From Persephonella sp. (GTDB taxonomy: Bacteria; Aquificota; Aquificia; Aquificales; Hydrogenothermaceae): a stretch of 6,987 bases of DNA. The notes beneath the pieces were generated by a model. The model searched no databases and had not been told where the DNA came from. It worked only from the letters and a program-made list of their open reading frames with translations. A program made the translations under genes and the position numbers. Positions 5,960 through 6,987 of the stretch are shown one piece after another. Each line of letters begins with the position of its first letter. Positions within the stretch are counted from its first letter, which is position 1. The stretch is taken from assembly GCA_027058925.1 (NCBI GenBank), contig JALTAS010000235.1, positions 1-6,987 on the forward strand. Direction: 5' to 3'.

Positions 5960-6868
5960 TTATTGAAATAAAAAGCTCATTAATGCTTTTTGTGAGTGTA
6001 GTCTGTTTTCTGCCTCATCAAATATTACATCTGCAAACTGTTCAAAAACATCCTCAGATATCTCCTCTCCTTTATGTGCAGGAAGACAGTGCATAACCAC
6101 TGCTTCTTTTGATGCATATTTTAAAAGCTGTCTGTTTATCTGGAAACCTTCAAAATCTTTCTTTTTTTCTTTTTCCCCTTCCTGACCCATACTTACCCAT
6201 ACATCTGTGTATACAACATCTGCATCTTTTACAGCTTCAGCTGGATCATTGGTTATGTTTATATTCGCCCCTGTTTTTTCTGCATGTTTTACAGCTTCCA
6301 GAACAGCTTTTCCTGAAGGTTCATAGCCTGGAGGGGTAGCAACAGAAACATCAAATCCAACAACTCCACCTGCTATCAGCCATGTGTTTGCAACATTGTT
6401 GCCATCACCAACAAAAGCAACCTTTATTCCTTCTACTTTTCCAAATCTTTCATAAATTGTCTGGAGGTCTGCAAGTATTTGGCAGGGATGGAGATAATCT
6501 GTGAGAGCATTTATCACAGGTTTATCAAAATATTTTGCTAACTGCTGAACCTCATGATGAGAAAAAGTTCTTATAACAATGCCGTCAAGGTATCTTGCCA
6601 TTACCCTTGCTGTATCTTTAATATCTTCTCCTCTGCTAAGCTGTGTTGAAGATCCTGTTATGTAAAGAGGCTGTCCTCCCATCTGGTAAACGCCAACCTC
6701 AAATGAAAGCCTTGTTCTTGTTGATGGTTTCATAAATATAAGGCCTATTGATTTACCCTTAAGCGTTTGATCACAAAATTTATCTTTTTTAAGCTTCTTT
6801 GCATAATCAATTATTTGTAAAATCTCTTCTTTGGTAAGATCAGAGATATTCAAAAAGTCTCTTTTCAC
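5960..6868 (-). CDS. argF: Ornithine carbamoyltransferase
   Basis: ArgF transfers the carbamoyl group of carbamoyl phosphate to ornithine to give citrulline in arginine biosynthesis, as a cytoplasmic trimer. The 302 residues match the usual length. Seen: the carbamoyl-phosphate loop STRTR (49 to 53), HPCQ (127 to 130), FVGDGNNVANT (152 to 162) at the start of the ornithine domain, DVWVSMG (222 to 228; the SMG loop marks ornithine rather than aspartate or putrescine as substrate), MHCLPAH with the catalytic Cys (259 to 265), and ENRLHSQKAL (287 to 296) near the C-terminus. The start is GTG at 6866-6868, six bases after AGGAGG. It is the first gene of the operon and its stop is followed almost at once by the gltA ribosome site. 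Lys/Glu-rich composition fits a thermophile. Confidence 0.96.
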   Translation of the reverse strand: MKRDFLNISDLTKEEILQIIDYAKKLKKDKFCDQTLKGKSIGLIFMKPSTRTRLSFEVGVYQMGGQPLYITGSSTQLSRGEDIKDTARVMARYLDGIVIRTFSHHEVQQLAKYFDKPVINALTDYLHPCQILADLQTIYERFGKVEGIKVAFVGDGNNVANTWLIAGGVVGFDVSVATPPGYEPSGKAVLEAVKHAEKTGANINITNDPAEAVKDADVVYTDVWVSMGQEGEKEKKKDFEGFQINRQLLKYASKEAVVMHCLPAHKGEEISEDVFEQFADVIFDEAENRLHSQKALMSFLFQ

Positions 6869-6894
6869 TTTTCTCCTCCTGATTTGAAATTAAA

Positions 6895-6923
6895 AATATA
6901 ACACTGTTTGATTTTTTATTCAA
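6895..6923 (-). promoter_or_regulatory. Promoter of the argF-gltA-DUF2173-like operon
   Basis: On the minus strand TTGAAT (6923 to 6918), a 17-base spacer and TATATT (6900 to 6895) form a near-consensus sigma-70-type promoter. Transcription would begin near 6888, leaving a leader of about 20 bases with AGGAGG before the GTG start. There is no room for a leader peptide or riboswitch. I see no convincing operator. Confidence 0.7.
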
Positions 6924-6987
6924 GAATGTGAGGAATTAGAAATTACTGATTTAAAAGAAACTTGTATATGGCCATCCTTGTAAAAAG

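Noticed and set aside
6158..6182. Long pyrimidine run that could be a terminator tract or unusual structure
   Set aside because: It is inside argF and encodes the Lys/Glu-rich loop after the SMG motif; no stem precedes it.
6924..6987. Short plus-strand frame of about two dozen codons ending in TAA near the right end
   Set aside because: Too short, no start with a ribosome site, no recognisable motif, and it lies upstream of the argF promoter. I see nothing supportable in these 64 bases.

Overview
The window is AT-rich. From about position 745 to the right-hand end it reads as a normal chromosomal stretch of a thermophilic Aquificota-type bacterium, most likely near Hydrogenothermaceae (Persephonella or Sulfurihydrogenibium). 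That placement is inference. It rests on a biotin-carrying carboxylase large subunit encoded without a biotin carboxylase partner in its own chain, a stand-alone GltA-type flavoprotein, a DUF2173-like protein, and Lys/Glu-rich proteins. No database search was possible.

Region 1 (1 to about 745) is a patchwork of gene pieces that do not belong together. It holds the C-terminal part of a Bacteroidota-like SurE nucleotidase on the plus strand. Next is an internal piece of a protein resembling the type I-F CRISPR protein Csy1 (Cas8f) on the minus strand. Last is a GC-rich Lys/Ala/Pro/Glu tail that replaces the normal end of MurD. No piece is complete, and the joins fall where both flanking sequences read well. 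The simplest explanation is a chimeric contig end; real recombination cannot be excluded from sequence alone.

Region 2 (about 745 to 1932) is murD on the minus strand (peptidoglycan precursor synthesis), with a good sigma-70-type promoter. That promoter's -10 overlaps the -10 of the divergent carboxylase gene.

Region 3 (1958 to 3825) is a pycB/oadA/cfiA-type gene on the plus strand. It encodes a carboxyltransferase TIM barrel plus a biotinyl domain, so it is half of a two-subunit pyruvate or 2-oxoglutarate carboxylase, or an oxaloacetate decarboxylase alpha subunit. It ends in a terminator hairpin shared with the convergent operon.

Region 4 (6923 down to 3809) is a minus-strand operon, argF, gltA, then a gene for a tandem DUF2173-like protein. 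It runs from a near-consensus promoter upstream of argF to the shared terminator. ArgF makes citrulline from ornithine. GltA is an FAD/NAD(P)/Fe-S electron-input subunit of the glutamate synthase small-subunit type. The carboxylase supplies oxaloacetate or oxalosuccinate, so the neighbourhood sits around 2-oxoglutarate, glutamate and arginine metabolism. The last 64 bases (6924 to 6987) hold nothing I can support.
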